A stretch of 32,202 bases of DNA from Deltaproteobacteria bacterium (GCA_031264015.1 JAISET010000213.1:1-32202); one strand, 5' to 3'. Positions 16,345 to 24,464 are shown, counted from the stretch's first letter. Notes: a model not told the origin generated them from the sequence alone. Made by a program: numbers and translations.

Positions 16345-16654
16345 AGACTAGACGAACGAGCGCGAGCCGAATATGCGCGCCCGTTTCTAGCCGAGCTGAC
16401 AGGCCGCCGGCGACAAATTTGGCCCGGCTTTTCGGCGGGGCGTCGCCTCCCGGCCGCCTTGGTTGAATTTAGTTAGATTTGCTTGAATTTGGAGACCTTT
16501 TCGGGGTTTTCCCGCCCCTTTGAGGTCCGAAGACGAAAAAATTGATTGTTCCTCACCCGTCCTGACGTCGAGTCATTATTCGAGACGAAAGGCGCTGCTG
16601 GGAAGAGACAGGCGCCTTTGTGGCCGCGTTTGCGGCGACACGGGCGTTTTTTTT
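16345..16654 (+). ncRNA. Structured leader RNA, candidate riboswitch or attenuator of hydrogenase maturation genes
   Basis: The leader opens with a long hairpin (16348-16390): CTAGA, a CG bulge and AACGAGCGCG pair with CGCGCCCGTTTCTAG. Next, GGCGAC (16409-16414) can pair with GTCGCC (16442-16447), enclosing a GCCCG/CGGGGC stem. Near the end AAAGGCGC (16588-16595) can pair perfectly with GCGCCTTT (16612-16619). The GCGCCTTT strand is also the 5' part of an intrinsic terminator (16613-16654). The two structures are mutually exclusive, as in riboswitches and attenuators. I see none of the consensus boxes of riboswitch classes I know (TPP, cobalamin, SAM, glycine, c-di-GMP, fluoride). The ligand, if any, is unknown; a role tied to H-cluster or redox state is only a guess from the genes downstream. 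Confidence 0.55.
16613..16654 (+). terminator. Intrinsic terminator inside the hyd leader
   Basis: CGCCTTTGTGGCCGC (16613-16627) pairs with GCGGCGACACGGGCG (16632-16646) with 13 of 15 positions paired (one wobble), loop GTTT, followed by eight T (16647-16654). It lies 90 nt before the TM1266 homolog start, so it would switch off the operon unless prevented. Confidence 0.75.
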
Positions 16655-16744
16655 ATCTTGTTCCGTCCATGGAACGACGTTTGTTCGAACTTTGTGCCCG
16701 CGGCGGGGCCCCGCGCCCGGCCGAACTTTCAGAGCGGAGGACTT

Positions 16745-17005
16745 ATGGATACAAGAGTGGCCATCATCGGTCTGGTGGTGGAGAACCCCGACTCGGTCGA
16801 GGAGCTCAACCGGGTCCTGCACGCCTACTCCGAGTACATCGTCGGGAGGATGGGCATCCCCTACAGCCAGCGCAAGATCAACATTATCAGCGTGGCCGTC
16901 GACGCCCCGGAGACCGTCATCACCGCCATTTCCGGCAAGATCGGCAAGCTGCCCGGGGTCACGGCCAAGACGGCCTACTCCAACTTCATCAGCCACAAGG
17001 ATTAG
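16745..17005 (+). CDS. TM1266-family putative regulator of iron-only hydrogenase system
   Basis: An 86-residue protein of the small family named after Thermotoga TM1266, found beside [FeFe]-hydrogenase maturation genes and having a ferredoxin-like/ACT-type fold related to the NikR C-terminal domain. The opening RVAIIGLVVENPDSVEELN, the middle YSEYIVGRMGIPY and the end GVTAKTAYSNF are typical. The exact role is not established; the name 'regulator' comes from fold and context. ATG 16745 follows CGGAGG by 4 nt. hydE starts 48 nt after its stop, so the three genes probably form one transcript from the promoter at 16309, through the leader and its terminator. Confidence 0.9.
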   Translation: MDTRVAIIGLVVENPDSVEELNRVLHAYSEYIVGRMGIPYSQRKINIISVAVDAPETVITAISGKIGKLPGVTAKTAYSNFISHKD

Positions 17006-17053
17006 TCCGGCCGGCCGGCCGTCCGCCATCAACATTAGAGAGACGTTACCATC

Positions 17054-18127
17054 ATGATTAGTCCCTTCGCCCTTGTCGACAAGCTCGCCGCCGAGAACGC
17101 CCTCTCCCGGGGGGAGATGACGCTTCTGCTGGAGTCCCTGACCCCGGAGCTGGCCGAGCGTCTGTTCGAGCGGGCCCGCGAGGCCCGGCACGCGGTCTAC
17201 GGCAAGGACGTCTTCATGCGGGGGTTGATTGAGTTCACCAACTACTGCCGCAACGACTGTCTGTACTGCGGGATCCGCAAAAGCAACCCCGACGCCGACC
17301 GCTACCGCCTGAGCCTGGAGGAGATCCTCTCCTGCTGCGACCAGGGGCACGAGCTGGGCTTCAGGACCTTCGTTCTGCAGGGCGGCGAGGACCCCCACTA
17401 CACCGACGAGCGCATGGTCGGGATAGTCCGGGCCATCCGCTCCGCCCACCCCGACTGCGCCATAACTCTTTCCTTGGGCGAGAGAAGCGTCGAGAGCTAC
17501 CGGCGCCTTTACGACGCCGGGGCCGAGCGCTATCTTCTGCGGCACGAGACCCGCAACGAGGCCCACTACGCCTCCCTGCATCCCGAGTCCATGTCTCTGA
17601 GGAACCGGCTCGAGTGCCTCCGGAACCTGCGCGAGATCGGCTACCAGGTGGGCTGCGGCTTCATGGTGGGGAGCCCCGACCAGACCGTCGAGTGCCTGGT
17701 GGACGACCTGATGTTCATCAAGGAGTTCAAACCCCACATGGTCGGAATCGGGCCCTTCATCCCGCACAAGGACACCCCCTTCGCCGACCGCCCGGCCGGC
17801 TCTTTGGAGCTGACCGTCTTTCTGCTGGGCATTTTAAGGCTCCTGGACCCCAGGCTCCTGCTGCCCGCCACCACCGCCCTGGGGACCATCTCCCCCACGG
17901 GCCGGGAGACGGGGGTCCTGGCCGGGGCCAACGTCATCATGCCCAACCTCTCCCCCGTCGGGGTGAGGAACAAGTACCTGCTTTACGACAACAAGATTTG
18001 CACGGGTGACGAGGCCGCCGAGTGCCGTTTCTGCATCCAGAGGCGCATGTTTAGCATTGGCTACGACATCGCCGTGACCCGTGGGGATTACGCCGGCCTT
18101 ACCGGCGACGAGCGCCAGGCCGTTTAA
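17054..18127 (+). CDS. hydE: [FeFe] hydrogenase H-cluster radical SAM maturase HydE
   Basis: A radical SAM enzyme that acts in synthesis of the H-cluster, working on the organometallic Fe-cysteine product of HydG on the way to the [2Fe] subcluster. 357 residues, normal for HydE (about 350). The radical SAM motif CRNDCLYC has Cys65, 69 and 72. A second-cluster motif CX7CX2C lies at about Cys316, 324 and 327 (CTGDEAAECRFC), as in Thermotoga HydE but not in all family members. LQGGEDPHYTD and RHETRNEAHYASLHP are typical HydE segments. ATG 17054 follows GAGAGA. Gene order is TM1266 homolog, hydE, hydG; hydF is not in the window. Confidence 0.96.
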   Translation: MISPFALVDKLAAENALSRGEMTLLLESLTPELAERLFERAREARHAVYGKDVFMRGLIEFTNYCRNDCLYCGIRKSNPDADRYRLSLEEILSCCDQGHELGFRTFVLQGGEDPHYTDERMVGIVRAIRSAHPDCAITLSLGERSVESYRRLYDAGAERYLLRHETRNEAHYASLHPESMSLRNRLECLRNLREIGYQVGCGFMVGSPDQTVECLVDDLMFIKEFKPHMVGIGPFIPHKDTPFADRPAGSLELTVFLLGILRLLDPRLLLPATTALGTISPTGRETGVLAGANVIMPNLSPVGVRNKYLLYDNKICTGDEAAECRFCIQRRMFSIGYDIAVTRGDYAGLTGDERQAV

Positions 18128-18187
18128 GGCCGTCTTTTAATTTTTCGCTAACGGGGAGGCCAGGCCGACCCGGAAGGAGGATTAGCC

Positions 18188-19606
18188 ATGTATGACCCCA
18201 AATCCAGCAAGGCCGTAGAGTTCATCGACCACGGGGAGGTGCTGGACACCCTGGAGTACGCCAGAAAAAACTCGAGCAACGCCGCCCTGATAGACTCGGT
18301 GCTGAAAAAAGCCCGCGAGCGGACGGGGCTGACCCACCGGGAGGCCATGATCCTCCTGGACTGCGAGCTCGAGGACAAGAACGAGGAGATCTTCGCCCTG
18401 GCCAGGCAGATCAAGCAGGACTTCTACGGCAACCGCATCGTCATGTTCGCCCCGCTGTACCTCTCGAACTACTGCGTCAACGGCTGCCTCTACTGCCCCT
18501 ACCACCAGAAGAACAAGCACATCGCCAGGAAGAAGCTGACCCAGGCCGACATCGTCCGCGAGGTCACGGCCCTGCAGGACATGGGCCACAAGCGCCTGGC
18601 CCTGGAGGCGGGCGAGGACCCCAAGATGAACCCCCTCGAGTATATCCTCGAGAGCATCAAGACCATCTACTCCATCAAGCACCGCAACGGGGCCATCCGC
18701 CGGGTCAACGTCAACATCGCCGCCACCACCGTCGAGGACTACTCCAAGCTCAGGGAGGCGGGCATCGGCACCTACATCCTCTTCCAGGAGACCTACCACC
18801 GCAAGAGCTACGAGGAGCTGCACCCCACCGGGCCCAAGCATGACTACGCCTGGCACACCGAGGCCATGGACAGGGCCATGGAGGGCGGCATCGACGACGT
18901 CGGCCTGGGCGTCCTCTTCGGCCTGGAGCTCTTCCGCTACGAGTTCGCCGCCCTTTTAATGCACGCCGAGCACCTCGAGGCCGTCCACGGCGTGGGCCCC
19001 CACACCATCAGCGTCCCCAGGATCAGGGCCGCGGACGACATCGACCCCGACCAGTTCGCCAACGGCATCAGCGACGACCAGTTCGCCAAGATCGTCGCCT
19101 GCATCCGCATCGCCGTCCCCTACACCGGCATGATCGTCTCCACCAGGGAGAGCAGGGAGTGCCGGGAGCGCGTCCTGGAGCTGGGCATCTCCCAGATCAG
19201 CGGCGGCAGCCGGACCTCCGTGGGCGGCTACTACGAGCCCGAGGTCGAGGAGGAGGACTCCCGGCAGTTCGAGGTCAGCGACAACCGCAGCCTCGACGAT
19301 GTCATCAAATGGCTCATCGAGCTGGGCCACATCCCCAGCTTCTGCACCGCCTGCTACCGCGAGGGGCGCACCGGCGACCGCTTCATGGCCCTCTGCAAGA
19401 GCGGCAAGATCCTCAACTGCTGCCACCCCAACGCCCTGATGACGCTCAAGGAGTACCTGATGGACTACGCCTCGGCCCCCACCGCCGAGCTGGGCAACGC
19501 CCTGATCGAGACCGAGATCAACCAGGTCCCCAACAACAAGATCCGGGCCCTGGTGGCCGAGCACCTGGTGGCCATCCAGCGCGGCGACAGGGACTTCAGG
19601 CTCTAG
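18188..19606 (+). CDS. hydG: [FeFe] hydrogenase H-cluster radical SAM maturase HydG (tyrosine lyase)
   Basis: Cleaves tyrosine to p-cresol and dehydroglycine, and yields the CO and CN- ligands of the H-cluster iron. 472 residues, the normal length. The radical SAM motif CVNGCLYC has Cys96, 100 and 103. The C-terminal cluster motif CX2CX22C, needed for the dangler iron and CO/CN chemistry, is complete at Cys386, 389 and 412. FQETYHRKSYEELHP and the long C-terminal FCTACYREGRTGDRF region are diagnostic for HydG rather than ThiH. ATG 18188 has AAGGAGG at optimal distance. It lies 60 nt after hydE and is followed by an intrinsic terminator at 19721-19770. Confidence 0.97.
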   Translation: MYDPKSSKAVEFIDHGEVLDTLEYARKNSSNAALIDSVLKKARERTGLTHREAMILLDCELEDKNEEIFALARQIKQDFYGNRIVMFAPLYLSNYCVNGCLYCPYHQKNKHIARKKLTQADIVREVTALQDMGHKRLALEAGEDPKMNPLEYILESIKTIYSIKHRNGAIRRVNVNIAATTVEDYSKLREAGIGTYILFQETYHRKSYEELHPTGPKHDYAWHTEAMDRAMEGGIDDVGLGVLFGLELFRYEFAALLMHAEHLEAVHGVGPHTISVPRIRAADDIDPDQFANGISDDQFAKIVACIRIAVPYTGMIVSTRESRECRERVLELGISQISGGSRTSVGGYYEPEVEEEDSRQFEVSDNRSLDDVIKWLIELGHIPSFCTACYREGRTGDRFMALCKSGKILNCCHPNALMTLKEYLMDYASAPTAELGNALIETEINQVPNNKIRALVAEHLVAIQRGDRDFRL

Positions 19607-19720
19607 GGCCGACGGCAAGCCGCCTCCGGCTGCCGGGGTTCTTCGGGAGCCTCCCGCGCCTCCCGCGGTCGAGAAGAGTAAGGAAACAAAGGGCTAGCCC
19701 CACGCCCCCCCCGATGACAA

Positions 19721-19770
19721 GGGCCGGACCCCATCCCCGCAAGGATTTGGGGGCCGGCTCTTTTATTTTT
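19721..19770 (+). terminator. Intrinsic terminator after hydG
   Basis: GGGCCGGACCCC (19721-19732) pairs with GGGGGCCGGCTC (19749-19760), 11 of 12 positions including one wobble, followed by TTTTATTTTT (19761-19770). It ends the TM1266-hydE-hydG transcript. Confidence 0.8.
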
Positions 19771-19786
19771 GCCGGGATGAAAGCCC

Positions 19787-19835
19787 TCCCGCCTCCCGCT
19801 TTCCGCCTCCCGCCTCCCGCCTCCCGCCTCCCGCA
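19787..19835 (+). repeat. CCGCCTC heptamer tandem repeat
   Basis: The heptamer CCGCCTC runs in tandem, with two units, a short interruption, then four more. It is a slippage-type microsatellite in a pyrimidine-rich intergenic stretch. Confidence 0.7.
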
Positions 19836-20354
19836 CGCCCGGCCGTTTTTTGTCCGGGCCCGCTTTTCCCCCGGCGGAACCTCCCGGCGGACCCCTCTGA
19901 CGGGCGCCTGGCCGTCGCTTTTTGGCCCCGTTACCATAATTTTGATCAAAAAACTAGTTAATATTAAATTTAGCTATAATTTACAATATTTTATTGCCTC
20001 TTTATCAATTTGTAATCTTTTTCAGTTGATTTTTTTTAGTTTTTTGCTTAGTCTACTCAAGCCGACGGGGGCTGTCTCGGGCCCGGCCGGCCGCCGGGGC
20101 CCCGGGACTCGCTTCCCGGGAGGCCGGGACGGCCCCGGAAAGGGGCCCTTTTCTGTCAATTTTAATTTTTGCCGGGTCCCGCGCCCACCCCGGGGCGGGC
20201 TCCGTCACAGGCCGCGGCGGGAAAAGTCCGGCGGTAAAATATTTTGAGACAAAAAGTGATCTAATTATTGAATTTGTATCCCTCTTGACATTTTTTTTGA
20301 CTGTGGGAAAATAATACGCAGCAAAGGTAGAGGTATTTAGAGGAAAGTGAAATT

Positions 20355-21113
20355 ATGATGCCAACTTTGAACAACGTCACGCTGAGCCAGCTGGAGCCTC
20401 AGGACAAAAAGTATCGAGTCAAGGACAACCTGCAGCCCGGTCTTTTTCTCGAGGTCATGCCGTCGGGGCTGAAGATGTGGCGTCTGATGACGTCGGCGGC
20501 AGGCGCCCGCAGGCAGGCGACCCTGGGCTCCTTCCCGGAGATCGGGCTGTCCTCGGCCCGGGAGCGCGCCTGCCGGAAGATCGAGGCCGGACCCGCCCCC
20601 CGCCGCAGGGCGGAGGTCCTGCCCAAGACGGTCAGGACCTTCGGGGACCTGGCCAAGGCCTTTTTGGGCCAGCACTGCGGCAGGCGGGAGAGCCGGAATC
20701 TGAAGCTCTGGCGCAGCCTGCTGGGGCGGAGCATCCTGCCTTCCCTGGGCCGCCGGGAGATCTGCCGCGTCACCCCCTCGGCCCTGATCGTCTCCGTTTT
20801 CCAGCCCCTCCTGGACAGGGGGGAGTCCGAGGCGGCCGACTCGGCCCGCGAGGTCTGCTGCCTCATCTTTCGCTTCGGCCTCGAGCGCGGCCTGGTCAAG
20901 ACCGACCCCACCGAGGGCCTGCCGGAGGACTTCGCCGCCGGGCCGTCCAGCCTCCGGGACCGTCTGGCCGGCAACGACCCCATGCAGCTGGCCGCCCGCG
21001 GGCCCGCCGTCGGGAGCGCCGACCACCGCCACAGGGCCCACCACTACCACGTGCGCCGCAACCCCCTGCTGCTCAAGTCCTTCAAGCGGCCCCACCCCGC
21101 CGACCAGCGCTAG
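20355..21113 (+). CDS. Truncated tyrosine integrase (P4-type), catalytic domain missing
   Basis: Residues about 5-80 match the N-terminal arm-binding DUF4102 domain of P4-type integrases (LSQLEPQDKKYRVKDN ... GLFLEVMPSG-K-WR ... LGSFPEIGLSSARER). Residues about 95-200 look like the helical core-binding domain (TFGDLAKAFL ... ICRVTPSAL). At 252 aa it ends where the catalytic domain (R...HxxR...Y) should begin. Residues after about 210 are low-complexity Arg/His/Pro and look unselected. No catalytic-domain sequence is seen downstream. ATG 20355 follows AGAGGAAA. There is no tRNA next to it, and codon use is GC-rich like the host. It is either a dead relic of an old element or a DNA-binding remnant. 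Confidence 0.75.
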   Translation: MMPTLNNVTLSQLEPQDKKYRVKDNLQPGLFLEVMPSGLKMWRLMTSAAGARRQATLGSFPEIGLSSARERACRKIEAGPAPRRRAEVLPKTVRTFGDLAKAFLGQHCGRRESRNLKLWRSLLGRSILPSLGRREICRVTPSALIVSVFQPLLDRGESEAADSAREVCCLIFRFGLERGLVKTDPTEGLPEDFAAGPSSLRDRLAGNDPMQLAARGPAVGSADHRHRAHHYHVRRNPLLLKSFKRPHPADQR

Positions 21114-21491
21114 CCGCCGGCCGGCCCTCGCCGCCCCGCCCGGGACGGCCGGCCCTCGCCGACCGCCCGGGACGGCGGGCCCTCGCCCCTCTCGTTTTTC
21201 ACCTTTGCCGTCTTTGTCGTTATTATTTTTTTTCCCTTCCCGGTTTTACCCCGCCGCCCGCCGCGCTTTTTTACCGGCGCCCCCTCCCGATATTTTCGCG
21301 CCCTCGTCTTTTTTCATGCGCCCGCCCGGCGCCTTTTCCAGGCCCCCGTCTTTCTATTGACCGTCGTCCGACGCGTCCGAGTCTTTTTTATCCCTGTCTT
21401 TTGTTTCGTCCGGCCCGCGGTCTTTATTTCCCGGCGCCGTCCCCGCCGCGTTTTTATTTTTCATTTCCCGGCGCCGTCGTCGCCGCGTTTT
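21114..21491 (+). other. Pyrimidine-rich gene-free stretch
   Basis: No gene. The plus strand is extremely T/C-rich; for example, 21181-21240 has 30 T against 3 A. It contains most of a 37-bp tandem repeat that runs into the end of the transporter gene. Confidence 0.5.
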
Positions 21492-21515
21492 TCATTTTTC
21501 AATTCCCGGCGCGCT
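21424..21515 (+). repeat. ~37-bp tandem repeat at transporter 3' end
   Basis: CCCGGCGCC(G) starts at 21430 and 21467 and CCCGGCGCG at 21505, giving periods of 37 and 38 bp, with GCCGCGTTTTT following in the first two. The last part encodes the C-terminal residues (APGIEK) of the 21492-22400 gene. Confidence 0.6.
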
Positions 21516-22400
21516 TTTTTCCTCCCTGTCGTTCGCGGGGGGCCGGTGGAAGCCGAAGACGGCGTAAATTATCATCAGGCCCCCTATGACGGAGCGGACC
21601 CCGAAGGCGTCCCCGAAGAACAGCAGGCTGAAGAGGGCGCCGCCCAGAATCTCCAGAGTGCCGACGACGCCGACCTTGTGGGGGGGCAGATAGCGGAGGG
21701 CCGCGAAGACGAGGAGCTTGGCCAGGGCGCCGACCAGACCCAGCAGGCCAGCGTGAAAAACCTCCGCGGCCCCGTCCAGACCCAGGGGCACCCCGCTTAA
21801 AAGGGACAGGGGGACGGCCCCCAGCACGGCGAAGACGCTGAAGAAGAACAGGGGCTCCAAGCCGCGGTTTTCGGCGCCCAGGCGTCTGGCCAGCACGAAG
21901 GTCAGGGCGTAGAGGAGGCCCCCCATAAAGGAGAAGAGGTGTCCGATCTGGAGGCTCGGGCCCTGGCTCGAGCCGTCCGGCCAGACCATGACCAGGCAGC
22001 CCCCGAAAGAGAGCATGACGCCCAGGAGGCCCCCGGGGGTTATTTTTTCCTTGGTGATCGCGGCCGACAACAGGACGGTCATGGCGGGGTAGAGGTACAA
22101 GACGACCACCGCCTGGTAGAGGGGGATCAGCGTGAAGCCCGCCGTGGAGCAGACCGAGGAGAGGACCCCCGCGAAGCCGATGAGCGAGAGGCTTTTTTTG
22201 TTTTTCGACCAGGGCCTGGCCCGCAGAAACAGCGAGACCGCCCCGGCCAGCAGGAGCCCCATGAAGCCCCGCGCGAGCAGCAGCCCCAGGACCGACATCT
22301 CCCCGGCGACCAGGCGCACCCCGGCGTTGAAGAAGGTGAAGGCGACGGGGGCGGCCAGGGCCAGCGCCAGGCCCGGGCCAGCCGCCGGGCGTTTGCTCAT
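21492..22400 (-). CDS. EamA/DMT family transporter (second of a pair)
   Basis: A 302-residue membrane protein with about ten hydrophobic segments arranged as two EamA repeats, typical of drug/metabolite transporter superfamily permeases; substrate unknown. Landmarks shared with the neighbour are FFNAGVR, MSVLGLLL, PLYQA, LYLYP and EKIT in the first half and a KVGVVGTLEILGGALFSL block in the second. Its ATG overlaps the stop of the upstream gene by 4 nt (ATGA), so the pair is translationally coupled. Two clearly related subunits made together suggest either a heterodimer or a recent tandem duplication with split roles. The C-terminal codons lie in a tandem repeat. Confidence 0.88.
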   Translation of the reverse strand: MSKRPAAGPGLALALAAPVAFTFFNAGVRLVAGEMSVLGLLLARGFMGLLLAGAVSLFLRARPWSKNKKSLSLIGFAGVLSSVCSTAGFTLIPLYQAVVVLYLYPAMTVLLSAAITKEKITPGGLLGVMLSFGGCLVMVWPDGSSQGPSLQIGHLFSFMGGLLYALTFVLARRLGAENRGLEPLFFFSVFAVLGAVPLSLLSGVPLGLDGAAEVFHAGLLGLVGALAKLLVFAALRYLPPHKVGVVGTLEILGGALFSLLFFGDAFGVRSVIGGLMIIYAVFGFHRPPANDREEKSAPGIEK

Positions 22401-23383
22401 TTAAGCCTCGGGGTCCGTTTTGTTGTTTGTCCGCCAGCCGGACGTTTCGCCGGACTGTCCGCCGTCGGCCCGCCGGACGTTTCGACGGGGTCGTCCGCCC
22501 CGCGCGGGGGCTGGAAGCCGAAGGCCGCGTAGAGGATCAGGACGCCGCCGACGATCGACTGGACGCCCATGGGGTCATGGAAGAGGAAGAGGCTGAAGAG
22601 GGCCCCGCCCAGGATCTCCATGGAGCCGATGACGCCCACCTTGTAGGGGGGCAGGAAGCGCAGGGCGGCGAAGGCCAGCAGCTGGCCGGCGGTGCCCAGA
22701 AAGCCCACCAGGCAGCCCCGCCAGAACTCCGGCAGGCCGTCCACCCCCGGCCCGATGCCCGTGACCAGCGAGACCAGGGGCGAGACGACGGCGCAGAACA
22801 GCAGGAAGAAAAAGATGGGCTCGAGCCCGCCGCTGTTCTCGTCCCCCAGGCGGCTGGTCAGCACGAAGCTCAGGGCGTAGAAGCCGCCCCCGCAGAAAGC
22901 CAGCAAATGCCCCAGCTGGAAGCTCATGCCCGCCGCCCCGCCCGGCCAGACCAGGACGACGCAGCCGACGAAGGCGACCGCGACCCCGAGGACCTCTTTT
23001 TTGGTGATCTTCTCGCCGTAGAGGACGGCCGCCAGCAGCACCGCCTGGGAGGGGTACAGGTACAGGATGACCAGGGCCTGGTACAGGGGGACCATGGTGA
23101 AGGCGAAGGTGTTGCAGACGGCCGCGCACGCCCCGCTCAGGCCTATCAGCGCCAGCCTCCTTTTGTCGGGCGGCCAGAGGCTGGCCCCCAGGAGCCTCGC
23201 GGCCGCGGCGACGACCAGCATGCCCGTGCAGCCCCTGATCAACAGGAGCCCCAGCACGGACATCTGCTCGGAGATGACCCGCACGCCGGCGTTGAAGAAG
23301 GAGAAGGCCAGGGGGGACGAGACCGCGAGGATCAGGCCTTTTTTGTGGGGTGGGGACATTTGGCGGCGCGCCCGTCTTGTCAT
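22397..23383 (-). CDS. EamA/DMT family transporter (first of a pair)
   Basis: A 328-residue EamA permease with ten predicted membrane segments and the same landmarks as its downstream paralog (FFNAGVR, MSVLGLLL, VPLYQALVILYLYP, GEKITKKE, KVGVIGSMEILGGALFSL). It is longer at the C-terminus by a hydrophilic tail of about 30 residues. The start is uncertain: ATG 23383 has no clear Shine-Dalgarno, and ATG 23359 (MSPPHKK) is an in-frame alternative giving a more usual short N-terminus. A hairpin (23594-23617) and a short frame with a perfect Shine-Dalgarno (23899-23919, minus) lie upstream and may belong to its leader. Confidence 0.88.
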   Translation of the reverse strand: MTRRARRQMSPPHKKGLILAVSSPLAFSFFNAGVRVISEQMSVLGLLLIRGCTGMLVVAAAARLLGASLWPPDKRRLALIGLSGACAAVCNTFAFTMVPLYQALVILYLYPSQAVLLAAVLYGEKITKKEVLGVAVAFVGCVVLVWPGGAAGMSFQLGHLLAFCGGGFYALSFVLTSRLGDENSGGLEPIFFFLLFCAVVSPLVSLVTGIGPGVDGLPEFWRGCLVGFLGTAGQLLAFAALRFLPPYKVGVIGSMEILGGALFSLFLFHDPMGVQSIVGGVLILYAAFGFQPPRGADDPVETSGGPTADSPAKRPAGGQTTKRTPRLK

Positions 23384-23593
23384 TTTGACTCTAAAACCGT
23401 CTCGGGACTATTTTTCCCGCCGTCATGGCCGTCCGCATGAGGCCGACCGCGCCGGCCGTCCGCGCCGGCCGTCCGCGCCTCGTCAATTCCGGCGCGGCTC
23501 GTCCCCCGGTCGGGGCCCGGGGGAAAAGCGCCGCCTGGTCATGACGGCGTTCAAGGCAGTTTTACATGCAAATTAACGTTTTATTATGGATAA

Positions 23594-23617
23594 ATATTTA
23601 CTGCGGCTAGTAAATAT
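23594..23617. promoter_or_regulatory. Nine-base-pair perfect inverted repeat in AT-rich island
   Basis: ATATTTACT (23594-23602), loop GCGGCT, AGTAAATAT (23609-23617). AT-rich -10-like sequences flank it. It could be an operator upstream of the minus-strand transporter pair. Confidence 0.35.
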
Positions 23618-23898
23618 ATATAATAATGTATAATAGTGATTAGCGACGCAAAGAGACATGTCAACGAACTGGTTTGATCGCTCAAAGATGTCGGAAATTC
23701 TAGCACGCGGGCCGCCAAAAACCAAGGCCGGCCGAAGCTTCGCGGCCGCCCGAAACTTCGGGGACAATCTTGGCCGCGGCCGGCCGAAGCCGGGGGCGGG
23801 GGGAGGGGATGGTGATGTCTCATGACTTTTAATGGGATGTTCTTCCAAGAAATCCCTTTCGGGAGGGGACGAATCGGTATTTTTTGGGGCCGGAGGCT

Positions 23899-23919
23899 CT
23901 AAATTTTAGTCAAGGTCAT
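23899..23919 (-). other. Six-codon frame behind a perfect Shine-Dalgarno
   Basis: On the minus strand GGAGGTGATC (23921-23930), fully complementary to the 16S 3' end, stands 6 nt before ATG 23919. The frame is MTLTKI then TAG. It lies upstream of the transporter pair on the same strand, about 515 nt away. Leader peptide or stump of a lost gene. Confidence 0.3.
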
Positions 23920-23959
23920 AGATCACCTCCAATGACAATGGAGACTTGTTTTGGCTCTC

Positions 23960-23988
23960 TTGTCTGATAATAGATCGTCGGCTATAAT
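23960..23988 (+). promoter_or_regulatory. Promoter with inverted repeat, toward leuC
   Basis: TTGTCT (23960-23965) and TATAAT (23983-23988) are 17 bp apart. AATAGAT (23969-23975) and ATCTATT (23987-23993) form an inverted repeat across the -10. The next plus-strand gene is leuC, 520 bp downstream, so this may drive it with a long leader. Confidence 0.5.
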
Positions 23989-24033
23989 CTATTGGCTGAA
24001 TGGAATAAAGACGGCGTCCCCGCGGCGGCGCCC

Positions 24034-24118
24034 GGGACGCATATTTCCCCTGGACCCGTGTTGCCCCGGGACGCGTGTCTCCCCGGGACGCGTGTTTCCC
24101 CGGGACGCGTGTCTCCCC
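24034..24118 (+). repeat. Five-unit 17-bp tandem array
   Basis: The 17-bp unit GGGACGCGTGTCTCCCC and close variants begin at 24034, 24051, 24068, 24085 and 24102 without spacers. The first two units are diverged; the last three differ at one position. It lies in the putative leuC leader. Confidence 0.8.
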
Positions 24119-24436
24119 CGGCCGCCGTTTCGGGGCCCGTCGCGCCCGGCGCCGACGTCTCGCGCCCATGACGGCGGTCGCCGCCGCCTGGCTCGGGACG
24201 GGGGGACGGGGGCGCCCCGGAGAAAACTCTGGTCCGCCGGTCTTTTTTCTGATATAATTGTTATTGGAATTAAATGTCGTTCTTTCTGTATGTGTGGTAC
24301 AAGTTCCTATTAATTAGAAAAATTATAACCAAATCTTAGCTTCGGCACCCGGTCGGCGGCCCGTCGGCAGGCCGGCTTTGTTTTGCCCCGGCCCCGTCTT
24401 TTTGGGCCGGGGGCTTGGGTTCGGCTGTCGTCTGTC

Positions 24437-24464
24437 GTTTGCAGTTTGCAGTTTGCCGTTTGCG
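24437..24464 (+). repeat. GTTTGC(A/C/G) heptamer x4
   Basis: GTTTGCA, GTTTGCA, GTTTGCC and GTTTGCG follow one another directly, 45 bp before the leuC start. Simple slippage repeat. Confidence 0.7.

Larger units (their letters stand above)
19607..20354 (+). other. Intergenic region between hydG and integrase-like gene
   Basis: No gene. It contains the hydG terminator, a CCGCCTC heptamer repeat, and an AT-rich stretch (about 19940-20050, again 20150-20340) with TTGACA at 20285 but no well-spaced -10. Confidence 0.5.

Noticed and set aside
20285-20317. TTGACA as promoter for the integrase-like gene
   Set aside because: No -10 at acceptable spacing; the nearest TAATAC is 21 bp away.
23921-23930. 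Plus-strand GATCACCTCC, like the 3' end of 16S rRNA
   Set aside because: Only ten bases match and no other rRNA sequence is present. It is the complement of a Shine-Dalgarno on the minus strand.
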